A program made the translations under genes and the position numbers. From Acheta domesticus (taxonomy: Eukaryota; Arthropoda; Insecta; Orthoptera; Gryllidae): 64,000 nucleotides of DNA. The notes beneath the pieces were generated by a model, which made no database searches, was not told where the DNA came from, and saw only the letters and a list, made by a program, of their open reading frames with translations. The stretch covers positions 157,699,976 to 157,763,975 of the forward strand of contig JAHLJT010009436.1 in NCBI GenBank assembly GCA_031308135.1, written 5' to 3'. Shown here in pieces: positions 34,730 to 46,562 of the stretch (its first letter is position 1; the number at the start of each line of letters is the position of its first letter).

Positions 34730-34980
34730 ATAGAGGCAGTGGTGATCCAGGAGGCAGCGAGGGAGGGGGTGGCGGCGGTAGCGAAAGGAGTTGGTGACAA
34801 GGGGATAGAAGAAACGAAGGGCGTACGTAGAGAGGCTGGAGATGGAGGTGGCGGCGATGCAGGTGGCAGTGGAGGTCGCATTTTTGGTGGCGGGCCTTGC
34901 AATGGCGGTAATTATGGTGGTGGTGGTGATTTTGGTGATGGTGACAGAGGCTGCGCGAGGGTGGCGATGATGCAGCCCAG
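34730..34980 (+). repeat. Degenerate GGTGG/GGCGG simple sequence
   Basis: GGT/GGC/GAT-rich trinucleotide-like sequence, densest at 34840-34945. Its open frames give Gly-rich or Pro/Ser/Ala-rich peptides and are not called. Confidence 0.6.
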
Positions 34981-36535
34981 GGTGATTGTAGCATTCCACC
35001 AGCGTTGGTGCTGATCGTAAAGAAAGCTGCGGCGCCGGTGGCGGCAGTGGTTAAGGCCGAGTCGTCTGTAGTGTAGCAGCAGCGCAACTGAGGGTAGTGG
35101 GGAACGAGACTAGCTCCTACACTCACATGGACGAAGTCGTGAAGAATATAAAAATGCTGAATTCCCCGAAGTATGCAGGTAACCTATCTTGTGTCCGTCG
35201 AGAACAGTACGTATCGAATGCAGGTTTCAGAGTATTCATTCAGATAAAATACCATAGAGAATTGTATCATTCTTAATCGCATTGTGCAAATGGCAATTTT
35301 TTTTCAATTTGTTCTCATACAACTTGTTTTGAATGCGACCACTACATGAGCGCCGGCATCCATAACGATTCGCCTTGAGTTAATTCGGCCCCATCTCTGG
35401 CTGGCGGCGGCGCCACCGGCCGCGTTAGGCAGCTCCTCCGCCGGAAGAGGCGCGCGCGGCGACTGGCGCGTAGAAAGCGCGGGGGGGGGGGCGGTCACCG
35501 GAGGCAAATAGAATGTCCAAGCGGAAGAGCAGGCACAGTAAAACCCGCCTTAAACGGCTCCTTTATAAAACGGAAACATTGTCTACCCTTTATTGCTTTC
35601 TCTCTCTCAGCTACAGCTTTAGGAGCAACGCAACGCCAATCGAGCTCACTCTCCACTGGAGACCAAACTGTTTCGCTAAAACAAATAGGTATCCATTTTT
35701 ATTACTGCAATAAAAATATTTGTATTATCATAAATATAATGCTCGTTCTTTCTACACAATTTTAACGGACCTTTATCTTTGGTTTTACTGCATTTGAAAC
35801 ATCAATTTAGTAATTAAATCTGCAATAATCTGTATCAAGCACTGAAAAACGACTTCTAAATTCAATTTCGACAGTGCTTTAATAAAGTTTACCCCAATTT
35901 ATAGGTTAAAGACTGAGTTTATAGATATATTGTTTAAATACGTTGGTTCACGGGAAATGATGTTTTCCTGGTTTCACTTCATGATAAGAACGAAAAACCA
36001 TTAGAACATTGTGAGTGAAACAGAAGCTGTCTGAAAGTACCCTGGAAGGGAAATTTTTATTGCTCTCAAAGCTGTCAGAAGATTATTGTACGATCATTTG
36101 CTGGGAAATTATTCTGACTGGAACGAAACGAAACGCCAAGGTATATTAACAAAGAAAATGGTTTTGGAAGTGAAATATGTGAAGTTCACTGAAATGTATT
36201 GCAAAATAAAGTGCAAGACCCCACGACAAGAAAGGTTACAATAGGATGAGAAGCCGTCCGCAGTTTCGCTACTGAAAATGCATGGGATCTTGTCTCCCAC
36301 ATAGCGTCCTACCTTGGCATTCCATCAGGCCGTTTCTCATGCAGCCCGTTTCCAAGCGCTTCCCCGAACCCCCCTCCCAACATTCTGAAGGAAATTTGCG
36401 AGTCGGTCGCCCGAAGCAGGTGACAGTCGTAAAGCGAGTGGGAAGACGAGAGCGACAGTAGCGCCTTGTTGGGAGCGCCGGGGCGGAGGGCCGAGGTCAT
36501 GGCGGAGCGCTAGTCGCTTTCGCTTGGCTCCTGGC
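34981..36535. other. No gene recognised
   Basis: Mostly AT-rich with a GC-rich patch and G run at 35395-35505. No motif-bearing frame. Confidence 0.45.
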
Positions 36536-36750
36536 CGCCGCTGCTTCCGCCGCCGCCGCCTCCACCGCCGCCGCCGCCTCCACCGCCGCCACCTCCACCG
36601 TCGCCACCTCCACCGCCGCCGCCGCCGCCTCCACCGCCGCCGCCTCTACCGCCGCCTCCACCGCCGCCTCCACAGCCACCGCCACCGCCACCGCCATCGC
36701 CGCTGCCGCTGCCTTCGCCACCGCCACCGCCACCGCCTCCGCCAGAGAAA
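36536..36750. repeat. CCG/CCT trinucleotide repeat
   Basis: About 215 bp of imperfect CCGCCG/CCTCCACCG repeat. It yields poly-Gly, poly-Ala/Val or Arg/His-rich frames depending on phase. GC-rich sequence continues to about 37030. Confidence 0.9.
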
Positions 36751-37121
36751 GACGCTGCCGCCGTGCGCATCCACAAGTTACTTCCTGTAGGCGCCGCTCC
36801 GCGCCGTGCTGCCTGGCGTGCGCCGCAGGTCGCGGGTTCGTGCGGGACCGACTTTCTGCCGGCGCCGCCGCGAGGGCGCTAACGCGAGAAAGGGCTAATG
36901 CGAGGGGGCGGCGGTTTCACTCGCGCGCCCGAGGGGACGTCCGCTGGCAGGAGGCGTCTTCCTCTTCGGCTCGGCCGCGGGGACCGGGTTCACATCCGCG
37001 TGCCTGCATTTGCTGAGATGGCTCGGAGGAGAGTGGCCGCTCTTTCCACAGGTTTTATGACCGGGGATCGAGGCAAGACCGCGGCGCAGACTACATTGAT
37101 CGATTGAATTCAATTACTATG

Positions 37122-37266
37122 TGAAGGAAAAGTCTAGTGGTAAGCTGTCGGATCGGTAGTGTTCCGTGCTTTCTTCCATCAACATCAGGTGAATGCTGAA
37201 GGACTGTCCCAAAAACGGGTCATGGACCGATCGCAAGCTTCCCTTCCCCCTTGCCCCCTTCTCTCT

Positions 37267-37312
<46 letters not shown>

Positions 37313-37480
37313 ACATTCACTACACTACCACACGCGTCTGGTAATCAGATAGGAGCTTAGAGCCTGTAAAGTTTGGGGTGGTGCTCGCTGGAGGAGATTC
37401 CTAGAAGACAACCCCACAACCTGTAGGTCGGCGTTGGATCTCATACTCCACCAGGGAAGTAAATAAATAAATAAATAAAT
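37122..37480 (+). mobile_element. SINE-A copy, 5'-truncated, with long CA repeat and TAAA tail
   Basis: It begins within the body (GATCGGTAGTGTTCCGTG), has a CA microsatellite of about 39 bp (37271-37309), CACTACACTACCACACG, a shortened 3' part (ACCTGTAGGTCGGCG) and a TAAA tail (37456-37480). Sequence right after the tail, read on the minus strand, resembles a LINE 3' UTR end (AATAAA near the border), so the tail could be shared by two head-to-head insertions. Confidence 0.75.
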
Positions 37481-37880
37481 GTCTTTATTGGTGGCGAGGC
37501 TCAGGCAATTCAGACTACTCGGGAACTAACGCCGCCACCTCCAAAGACACAACATACAATATACTTTTGGGACGAATGACTACAGCAGTCGACGCGACCG
37601 AAATCATAAAATAACTCTGGTCCAGATCAATTGGGATAACAGCTTATCTTGAGTGATTTTTGGGGGTGCTGAATCTAGAAACCCTATCAATTTTCACCAC
37701 CACCTCAGGTATTTCCCTAAATGACGTTTTTAAATATTTTCCCCTGTTACAGGTTCATATATTAATTAGTATTGATTTCAATCATTAAGAACTATTTTCA
37801 CCCCCACATTGGATTTGTTTCACAACATAGAAATGTTATTAATGTTTCTGTGTTGTAAAAATATCAACTTAATCTATTTT
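37481..37880. other. Unassigned; possible LINE 3' UTR on the minus strand
   Basis: 37481-37560 has GGTGGCGAGGCTCAGGC and ACGCCGCCACCTCC. The remainder is AT-rich with nothing recognised. Confidence 0.3.
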
Positions 37881-37889
37881 TCTTTGTTA

Positions 37890-38905
37890 TAGATTCTTGT
37901 GAAAATGGCTGCCATTTATGGAAAGATCAAGAGATATTTGTCTTAATTTTTGGCAAATTTACCTCCCCAAAACAAAGAACAAGAATATCTTACTCTGTAT
38001 CCAAAACTTGCTGTGCATATTTTAGTCGGTGATTAGGATAAATGGGCACCAAGTGAAGTATGTCGACTATGTTTCAAAACCTCATACAATGAACTAAGGG
38101 ACCCTGAAAAAGCCTGAGTTGGGTGTTCCAATGGGGGGAAAGGAAGATCATGTGGAGGATTGCTATTTTTGAATGATCGATGTGACACATTTTAACAAAA
38201 AGTCTAAACATTCTATTCAGAATTCTAACTTCTTGGGGTCAACTAACAGCCTATAAAGGGGGCCCAGCCCATATGGACTAAAGGCTCAGAATACACGATG
38301 ATGAATTTCTCATCTCTATTTTTCAAATATTTTAAATTTTCAGTTCCAGTGACGAAGCCAGCATCCCGACAAAACCAAATAGTCCCGGCGACTTCAAGCT
38401 GTCTGATGAAAGTATTTGGTATACCAATCAGTCAAGGCGAAATAAATGACCTAGGGGCAGGATCTTGATCTGCATCAAACAGATAAGAATTACTGGGTTC
38501 TAAACTAAAGGATAAGAAAATGTTAATCCCCGGAACACCATTATTGTATATTGAAACCCGGAGAAGAGCCTGGTAAAATATTTTGTGATGGATGAACAAT
38601 TGTGTTCAATCGATGTAAAGGTCTCATTGAAGCAATGGAATGCAAGTACCTTGCAGAGGAATAGAAGTTGTTCATTGACAGTTAGAAGAGACTTAAAGTG
38701 TGGGTTGTTGAATAATGCAACAAATTATCGTCCATTATGATCTTTCGGTGAAAATGAATCAAAGCAATGAAATAATGATACTTCTTCACAGAATAAAATA
38801 TTCTCATCACTGCTGGACTGTAGCATGTGATGACCTAAAGGTAGTATCGATATTGCTGGGAACAAGGAGGGCACACGAAATATTCATGTTACTTATGTCT
38901 ATGGG
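37890..38905 (+). pseudogene. Decayed copy of a multicopy arthropod protein family (class uncertain)
   Basis: No frame is intact, but pieces in order resemble a Cys-rich family seen in many copies in arthropod genomes and probably transposon-related: DKWAPSEVCRLCFKTSYNEL (near 38040), GVPMGGKEDHVEDCYF (38130-38170), FNKKSKHSIQ (about 38190-38220), QGEINDLG (near 38430), ELLGSKLK and LIPGTP (38490-38545), and after further lesions KYSHHCWTVACDDLKVVSIL (38800-38860). The last segment lies in the only long frame, 38715-38975. The family's function is not known to me and the match is from memory. Many stops and frameshifts show it is dead. Confidence 0.55.
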
Positions 38906-38989
38906 ACATCCTTGCAAAGAAATAACTCTTGATAAGAAAATAATATCTTACAACAGAGACATTTTCGGTTGGTGACAAGAATATAAAGC

Positions 38990-39556
38990 AGGATACTCTT
39001 CTTGATCGCAAAAAATATTATTATTACCTCTACTGGCTTGTGGACGGGCTAAAAGGATCAACCCATCGTCTGGCCTTAAGAATGAGAATGGGGCAAGAAA
39101 TGTGGGGGCGGGGCAAGAATGGAGAAGAAAAGATCGCACCGGTTCTGTCATAGCCCTGGCAAGCGCCAAGAACTGAACGACCGCGTGACGCGATTTCCCA
39201 CGCTTTGGGGGAACATCTTAGCGCTAGGCACGCGGTTAGGAGCCCTCGCAAGAAATCTGTCCCGTCGGCGCCGAGCGCATGGATTGATTGATTGATTGAT
39301 TCGTGTTTCCATCACATCTTAACGGTATTTGACACTTGATTGAAGCAGCAACGAAGTAGTTACTAGCCAACAATATTGCTACGATAATGCACTTCATTCT
39401 TTCCGCAGTCACCCGCACCGCGCATATCGTATATCATAGTTTACTACTCAAGCAAATTTAAACATGAGACGTTGTTCAACCACCGGGGAATGTGCTATAC
39501 TCACTTCACGCCGACTTCATGACGCCGTCTTAAAAGCTGCTGCTCTTAAACGTAAT
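38990..39556. other. No gene seen; GATT simple repeat
   Basis: Five GATT units at about 39281-39300. Otherwise mixed sequence without recognised features. Confidence 0.5.
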
Positions 39557-40068
39557 CGATTGATTGATTGATTGTTCGTGATTCCGGGCGCGTCTACTAC
39601 TTAGGCCATTAGTTACGTAAGTGTTGTGCGTGTTTTTTCTCGGGCGGTGACGAGGATCTTTTCCCCGCTGAATGGCGAGATCTGGCGTCGACCTACCGTC
39701 GGACTAGCAGGGTTTTCCCCTCAACCAGGTATCTCCCATCAGCGGGGCACCGCGCCAGCCGGGACAAGCTGTAAGCTCCCGACCGATCTCCCGGCATGCG
39801 TGGTAGCGTAGTGCATGTCAGTGTAAGTGTGTGTATAAGAGGGCAAGATAGGACAGGGAAGAGGAAGGAAAGATCGCGTGCGGTCCGTGGCCGGTTTGTT
39901 AGGGTACTGCTCCGGCATTCGCCTGGCGTTGATGGGAGAAACCACGGCAACTACCGATCAGAGCAGACGGCCGCTAGAATTCTCCTCCAGACAGCGACTG
40001 AATTCGACCTAGCCGACAAGCTAGTGCCGAAAATCCTGCCGCCGACGGCGCGCCGTCGGGACTCGAGA
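39557..40068 (-). mobile_element. SINE-A copy with GATT-type tail
   Basis: Starts (3' end of the element) with GATTGATTGATTGATT at 39558-39574, then TGATTCCGGGCGCGTC. All conserved blocks follow (CCTCAACCAGGTATCTCCCA, GGTAGCGTAGTGCATG, AGGGTACTGCTCCGGCATTC, TCTCCTCCAGACAGCGACTG). The tRNA-like head is cut after GGACTCGAGAC. This copy shows that the tail is (AATC)n in element orientation. Confidence 0.85.
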
Positions 40069-40099
40069 CAGACATTAAGAAAAATGTCGCCTTCAATAA

Positions 40100-41130
40100 A
40101 TGCGATTTTAAAACACGGATGTTTTGAAAACATGGAGAACGCCGCAGCATTCCCGACGCCTGCGCGCCACCCGCTGCAGCGCGGCGCTGTGGAAGAGGAG
40201 GAGAAGGAGAAGGAGGAGGGGCGCTGACTTTCGCCGCGGCTGTGGACAGAGGGGCGGTGGAGGAGAGGCGCTCGTGGCCGCCCGCTCCTCGCGTGACATA
40301 ACCGCGTGGCCTGGGTCGGGGCCCGGGGCGCTGTGGAGACGGCACTGCGGTCGCTGGAGGAGACGGCGGTCGCTGGAGGAGGCGGCGGTCGCTGGAGGAG
40401 ACGGCGGTCGCTGGAGGAGACGGCACTGCGGTCGCTGGAGGAGGCGGCGGTCGCTGGAGGAGACGGCACTGCGGTCGCTGGAGGAGACGGCGGTCGCTGG
40501 AGGAGGACGGCACTGCGTTCGCTGGAGGAGACGGCACTGCGGTCGCTGGAGGAGACGGCGGTCGCTGGAGGAGACGGCACTGCGTTCGCTGGAGGAGACG
40601 GCACTGCGGTCGCTGGAGGAGACGGCGGTCGCTGGAGGAGACGGCGATCGCTGGAGGAGGCGGCGGTAGCTGGAGGAGACGGCGGTCGCTGGAGGAGACG
40701 GCACTGCGGTCGCAGGAGGAGACGGCACTGCGGTCGCTGGAGGAGACGGCGGTCGCTGGAGGAGACGGCACTGCGTTCGCTGGAGGAGACGGCACTGCGG
40801 TCGCTGGAGGAGACGGCGGTCGCTGGAGGAGACGGCGGTCGCTGGAGGAGGCGGCGGTCGCTGGAAGAGGCGGCGGTCGCTGGAGGAGACGGCGGTCGCT
40901 GGAGGAGACGGCGGTCGCTGGAGGAGACGGCGGTCGCTGGAGGAGACGGCGGTCGCTGGAGGAGACGGCGGTACCTGAGACGACACGGCTGTTGCAATGG
41001 ACAGCAGCAGTGTCACTCTGTGGAGGGCAATGAGTCGGCGCCCGCGCCCCTGAAGCGCTGCACGCGGGCGAATGCGTCTCTCAGCAGGCGGACGCCCCCT
41101 CGCCCGCCCCGCCCGCGCTGACGCAACGGC
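40100..41130. other. GC-rich island containing the minisatellite
   Basis: GC-rich throughout. Outside the minisatellite, open frames are low complexity and no gene is called. Confidence 0.5.
40331..40974 (+). repeat. 31-unit minisatellite with two unit lengths (19 and 24 bp)
   Basis: Short unit CTGGAGGAGACGGCGGTCG (19 bp, 20 copies including variants) is intermixed with a 24-bp unit that carries five extra bases (ACTGC after GACGGC; 11 copies including variants). Some 24-bp units end GTTCG instead of GGTCG. Because 19 is 1 modulo 3, runs of the short unit read the same 19-residue cycle in all three frames, producing overlapping open frames on both strands of up to 377 codons. These are not considered genes. 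Confidence 0.95.
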
Positions 41131-44100
41131 CATCGTGGGCGCTCTCTCGTGATGTGACAAAGGGACGAGTAAACTAATAAAGTGGGTAAAACTACGCTCT
41201 GTCCACGCATGATGTACTGTTACGGTAAATGTAGGAATCAACCTGTACCTAGAGAAATTCCAACTTAAAGTAAGAAAATGTATCTTATTTTACAATGGAG
41301 AGTAATTAAATATCATATCTGCCTCATTCCCAAAGTTCTCCCTCACTCAGAACCTACGAGGCGCCATGCGGGTACGATAGCTCATTGGCTGCGTTTCTAC
41401 ACACATGCAATGACAGAATTTTCCCTTTAACTCATCGACCGTCGCGCGTTGAAGTCTCCCAACGTTGGCTGAGATCACGCGCTATCTTTTTACCAGGCTA
41501 TCAACAATAACAAGTTGAGCCATATTGTTACAGAAGCGACAAACGTTATTCGTTTAAAGGTCTTTTTCTATTAGAAATCTGGCTCCAGGTAAGATGGATC
41601 GAAAAGAAAGGGAAATTCGAACATTTTCTAGTGAAATAGCTCTCTCTCAGATACTGTTCGGCCTCGTGGTAGCGAGTTAGTTACGTAGCTCTCACACGTG
41701 CTGTAAACTTCATTGCTTAACCGATTCGTATTATCTGTCCCGCCAAACGCGATCGTCTGTGAAAACAATCCTCCGGATGAAACCGTCATATTTCTTCAGC
41801 TCATTTTTTTGCTGATTCTTGGCGATCAATCTGTCAGCTCAATCAATGATGCCTTGTTTTACGTGGACATGTTCCGGCCATCAAGCATGGTCTTCCGCCT
41901 AACCATGCAAATTTCTCTACGGTTCTTTCCCTATCTAGCTGAGAAAGAAGCTATTGCTTGGGCGACCAAATAAGTAGTTTGATTTTAGCTCAGATGCTTG
42001 TTTTAGTCTTGAAGATCGTTTACAAGCAGCAAATATACAGCTTTATTTCCCTTGCGAAGAAAGGCTCACAAAGAATTTCAAGGAGTTGGTTGCCGTTGTA
42101 CTATGAGTCTGTGTGTGTTATCGTGTTCTGCGTACACACTTCTACAGGGCAAGTAGAGCCAAATAAAGTAATATCGCAATTAAATTTAGAATTGGCAACA
42201 GTTACTAAGCAAACAGTATCCCTTTGGTGTTATTAGATAAAACTTCAGTTTTATTCTTAGAAATCCCCAGAACATGAGCCTCGTAATAATGCTCAATGTT
42301 GTGAAATGAAATGCTGAGAGCACTTCTAGCTCCTATTACATTAAAGGAGAAAGGTTCTCCTCATGCATAGCAAAGGAGGACAGTTCTCTCAGAGTGAATG
42401 GCGTTATCTAATATTGGAACGCGGTACCCAGCCGCAAACTCATCCCACACTGTCATCATCGTTGAGCCACCTCATCCCCGACGCCGCCAGCTTCATCGCA
42501 CACGGCAGCTTGCACTCTGCGCGCAAATGATGCAAGGTTTTAGCGTTTTAGGGTTCTTAACCAATTATTTTAATTTCCTGGTAAAATTAATTCAAAAATT
42601 CTATATGTGTTTTTCTCGTGTCGAGTTACTGTTAGAGTGTGAATAAGCTATTAAATAACAAATTATTTTTTACTAATTTATCGGTACAAACTATTTATAT
42701 AATTATTTTATTATGATTTATTGTAAGTTCTATAGGGTAGAAATTTACAAAACAGTCCCATTGATACCTATTCTAACGAATTACTAGAAAAGAACTACAG
42801 TATTTTACGAGAAGAAGAAAATCAGGACGTAGGAATTATAAAATTGTAACCTATTTTCCGGAAAGTATAGCCGGAAATTGGAAGCTTTCAAGTCATTTAT
42901 CCTACAGACAGTTTCGTCAATACACTGTGTACGGTATTAGTACTTAAACGAAGGCTTTGTAGTGCTACAGTGAGTGTAATGAGAATCTCGAGAGTTTTCT
43001 ATGTGCAGCTTTTGCCATAACTCTTTAGTATTTTGTCCTGCAGGCACAAGCTATATAATGATTTATTTCGAAAAACTAGCAACTATTACGCTTATTTGCA
43101 GCAAAATGAATCATTAATCTGTCGTGCCTTCGTTTAAGTGCTTATAGCGTACGTTGTCCTCTAATGCTGTTAAAACTTCTTACGCAATGCTTCATCTTCT
43201 GGATTGTCCCTAGACTAAAACAAGGAGTTATTTAATTGCGCTACACTCACATGGAAGACGTTAGCGACCTCGCATTTGGTCATGACGTGCGAACACAGCG
43301 TCATCATCAGGCCTCGGATTCTGATGACTTTAAATTTATTCGAAAATGACCTAGAGAATGACTTAAAAATAAGAGGAAAATGATGGATGAAATGACTTAA
43401 AATAAGAAGAAATGACCTAATGTTTTCAAGATTACTCAAAAAAGTGTATGAAATTGTTCATTCATGGGGTTTACGATTTTAAATAAAAATTATTTATATT
43501 AAATTATATCTAATGCAAAATCTTTACTTTAGGTGGAAATGTAATCCTTAGCTCTGATCTTCCAACCATGAGTTTTGAAATGTCAAGAAGTTATCGAAGA
43601 TCTGTGAAATTTTAAGAGTTCGAAAAACAGAGTCCACTGCAGTAGTAAATTTCTTCATGAACTGATGATAAAATAAAAATTGTTTTAGAGTGTTGTTGTA
43701 AATTCATGAAAAATTCTCTAACAAAAAAACAAACAAACAAAATGCATAAAAGTGACAAAAATGACGCAAATGTCCAAACATTACCTAAAAATGGCAAAAA
43801 ATGTGCCAATAACCGTACACTTCAATCACCTATATATCTTGATAAACATTTATCTACGAGTTAGCTACGCCTACACCAATGAAACGATGATATGTCAGCA
43901 GAACAGAATCCGCGCCCTGGTCACCATAGACAAACGAGTCTCACAGCGCATTACACTATTTTCTGTATGGAGGGATCAAGGACATCGACAGTTAGCACTC
44001 CTAATTCAAAATCTGCATAGAACCCAGGCGGGGGTAAAGGACTTTTGAATGAGTGGAAAAATTAGATAATGCCACATCACGCTTGCAATTTATAAAAGAA

Positions 44101-44269
44101 TCTTATAATGTACCTGACTACATGTATTCTTCTGACAATTCCATCCTTAATTAGATACAGTTCCTTCACCTCCTCATTTATTTCGGGAGAGCTAGAGTTA
44201 ATCTACAGATCGATATTGAGTCCCTCTCTGGAGACTGAGTGGTGCGGAATAAAATATTCGCAGGTGGGA
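41131..44269. other. AT-rich DNA, no gene confirmed
   Basis: No recognised gene. Contents worth noting: AAAATGAC-type spaced motifs at 43340-43420 and 43740-43805, and a stretch at 43860-44150 that reads as possibly degraded coding sequence (see findings). Other frames of 80-98 codons lack motifs. Confidence 0.4.
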
Positions 44270-44440
44270 AAGTGGTCACTTTTCTAATGGAGGTTTTCCC
44301 GCCTATATATCTCCCCCAATGGGGAACCACTCTTGTCGGGACAGCCTCTAAGCTTCCGACTGGTATCCCGACACGTGTGATAGTGCAATGCATGTAAGTG
44401 TAAATGTGTGTTTTTGAGGGAAGTAGAGGCGAAAATGATG
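44270..44440 (-). mobile_element. SINE-A fragment
   Basis: Diverged piece with GAGGTTTTCCCG, TCTCCCCCAATGGGGAAC, GTCGGGACAGCCTCTAAGCT and GTGTGATAGTGCAATGCATG, corresponding to the 3' half of SINE-A. Confidence 0.65.
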
Positions 44441-45600
44441 AGTTCACACGCTATTCAAAATATATGTGACCTTTCCATTTTTCGAAAACTGGGAATATTT
44501 TAACACAAACTTGCAGAAAATGGTTATAATGTTTTGTGAAATGTATGTTGCCCAAGTTCTTAAATACAAACATACTTTGCTTGGAATATTTCGCTTGTTG
44601 TTCTGGGCACGCTCTTGACACTGCCCCTCCTCCACTAATGTTCTCCCTGTTAATATTGCAGACTTGCAGATCGTGGAGTTACTAATGATCGTATATATTC
44701 TCTATCTCGTTTTTGAATCAATGTGTTTTCGTAATTCGTCTGTGTCCACGTATTAAATTTATTATTTAGAATACATGACCGTATTAAAAGTTATTCATTT
44801 CTTTATTTTTGAGTATTGTTGCGATAACACTGCCTACGAATACCGCTAAATCTTAAGACACCATTATTCTACTGTGATAGAACATCAAACCTCCACGACG
44901 TCTTTTAACAGAGGTTCCAGGTGTTTGTAATTCAAGGTGGTCATCAACCCGACAGCTTAGGTTTTTATTGAAGTCTCTACCTTATATGACCCCAGAAGGC
45001 CAGAACCTACAAAGCGAGATTTCAAAGAGGGAGGCAAAGGCCGCCTAATGAATTCAGTCTCAATCACATTGACACACAATGCAGCAAAATAGCCATACTA
45101 TTCTTATTATTCGATACATAAAGTATTGCCCCTTCTTCGATCCGTTTTGACGTTCAGAGGTGTCGGTCGATCCCTGACGTGGCAGGCAGCCTTGGGGCTT
45201 CTTTCCACGGGCAAACGACTTCACCCCTTGGGCTCTTAGCGCCAAGGGATCTTGTAAGTCTCGTAAAGCTAACGACTGAGCGCTCATTGGGAGGTAGGAC
45301 CATAAGAAGAAGATAAAGCAATTAAGACACAGGTAAAAGCGTGGTGTGGGTCTCAGGAGCACCGCGATGCGAGGAGACGCCAATCTTCCTGGGCCAAGGG
45401 CGCCTAGCACACCGAACCCGAGCCTACCCCAATCTGCCTACATTTCAGCCGAACTGCAGAGCCTTCATGCGTGCTGCCGTTGGAGGGGCTCGCGACACCT
45501 CCACGGCCGTAGTGGCCGGCATCCGTGGCCACTCGACGCCTCTCCTAGTGACGCAACGCAATGGTCGAGTGCCTTCTCCAGTGCCCAGCGCCCCGGGCCT
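44441..45600. other. No gene recognised
   Basis: AT-rich to 45050, then GC-richer. A minus-strand frame of 116 codons at 45060-45410 has no recognisable motif. Confidence 0.4.
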
Positions 45601-45602
45601 TG

Positions 45603-45639
45603 CCTCCCCCCCCCCCCATGGAATTGAGCAAGCGCCGCT

Positions 45640-45670
<31 letters not shown>

Positions 45671-45685
45671 GCCGCCGGCTCTGGG
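45603..45685. repeat. C run and CCG/GCC trinucleotide repeat
   Basis: Ten or more C at about 45606-45617 and GCC repeats at 45641-45680 in a GC-rich island (45450-45740). Open frames are Pro/Ala-rich and not called. Confidence 0.85.
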
Positions 45686-45871
45686 CGCTGGGCGCTGCGC
45701 CTGGCGCACGCCACGCGCCAATTACGGATGCCACATCCACGCCTAGGTCTCCAAAACATCAATGTTCTTTATGAATGTGTACTTAACATCGATTTATTCA
45801 AGTGGAGTTTTTTCAGCATCTATGTTTTGTCCTCAATGTTTCTATGATATCTGTGTTTTGTTTTTTAATGG

Positions 45872-46260
45872 AACTAGTGCTGCTACAACAGTTCAGACTT
45901 TCTAACTTTTGCGATTTTCGAAAATTCAGAGAGTTTAACGAATGTGACTGAGTGCTAATTGGTCGTCTTATAAGTGTTTCTTGATCCATCTGCGAAAAAA
46001 ATGAAGAAAGTTGAAGCGGCTTCTTCAGAAAATATTTGTGTAAAAATTGTCTCTATTTCACGCATAATACGCAAAAACTACTTACTTTTATTGCTTATGT
46101 TATTTCATGTACTTATATTTTTTAAAATTTGTACTCATCTTACTTCAAGATCGGTTTTTCAGGAACAGAATTCATCCAAAGGAAAATACAGTAGTGGTCG
46201 GAAGACGCCGGAAAAAATTGGGAAGTTTGGTAAATTTTTGATAAATCGGGGAGAAAAGCA
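45872..46260 (+). repeat. AT-rich interspersed repeat family, diverged copy
   Basis: Begins AACTAGTGCTGCTACAAC then CAGACTTTCT, the forward terminal motif of the family. The part at 46190-46235 (GGAAGACGCCGGAAAAAATT) matches the internal block seen at 900-920 and 51960-51980. Confidence 0.5.
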
Positions 46261-46562
46261 TTACAATGCTTTTTCTATCGTAAACAGTACGCGAGAAAGT
46301 AATAACTACAAGTTAGTAATAACATCGCTGGCTTTAGGCGATGCATTATGAGCATCGATGTTTTAGTTCTGAGTGTAGATGTTTTGTTGAAGATGTCGTG
46401 CCTCTAGAGTTCATGTTGCGAGCCTCGACGCGACGGCCCGCAGACAGACGGAATACTCGAAAATATATCGCGAGGTCAGATGAGGAGGAACTCGGAGATT
46501 ACGTCAAGAGAGTGCTCTTCCATAAATATTTTTGTCAAATTAAAAAACTTTTAAAAAAATAG

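Noticed and set aside
36497..36790. Poly-Gly, poly-Ala/Val and Arg/His-rich frames
   Set aside because: Produced by the CCG/CCT trinucleotide repeat.
39951..41241. Frames of up to 377 codons on both strands rich in SSDRRLLQRPP- or EETAVAGGDG-type repeats
   Set aside because: They are translations of the 19/24-bp minisatellite in different phases; the same peptide cycle occurs in every frame.
43740..43810. A CRISPR-like short repeat array (AAAATG words)
   Set aside because: Spacing is irregular and the words are degenerate; better explained as a decayed AT-rich element.
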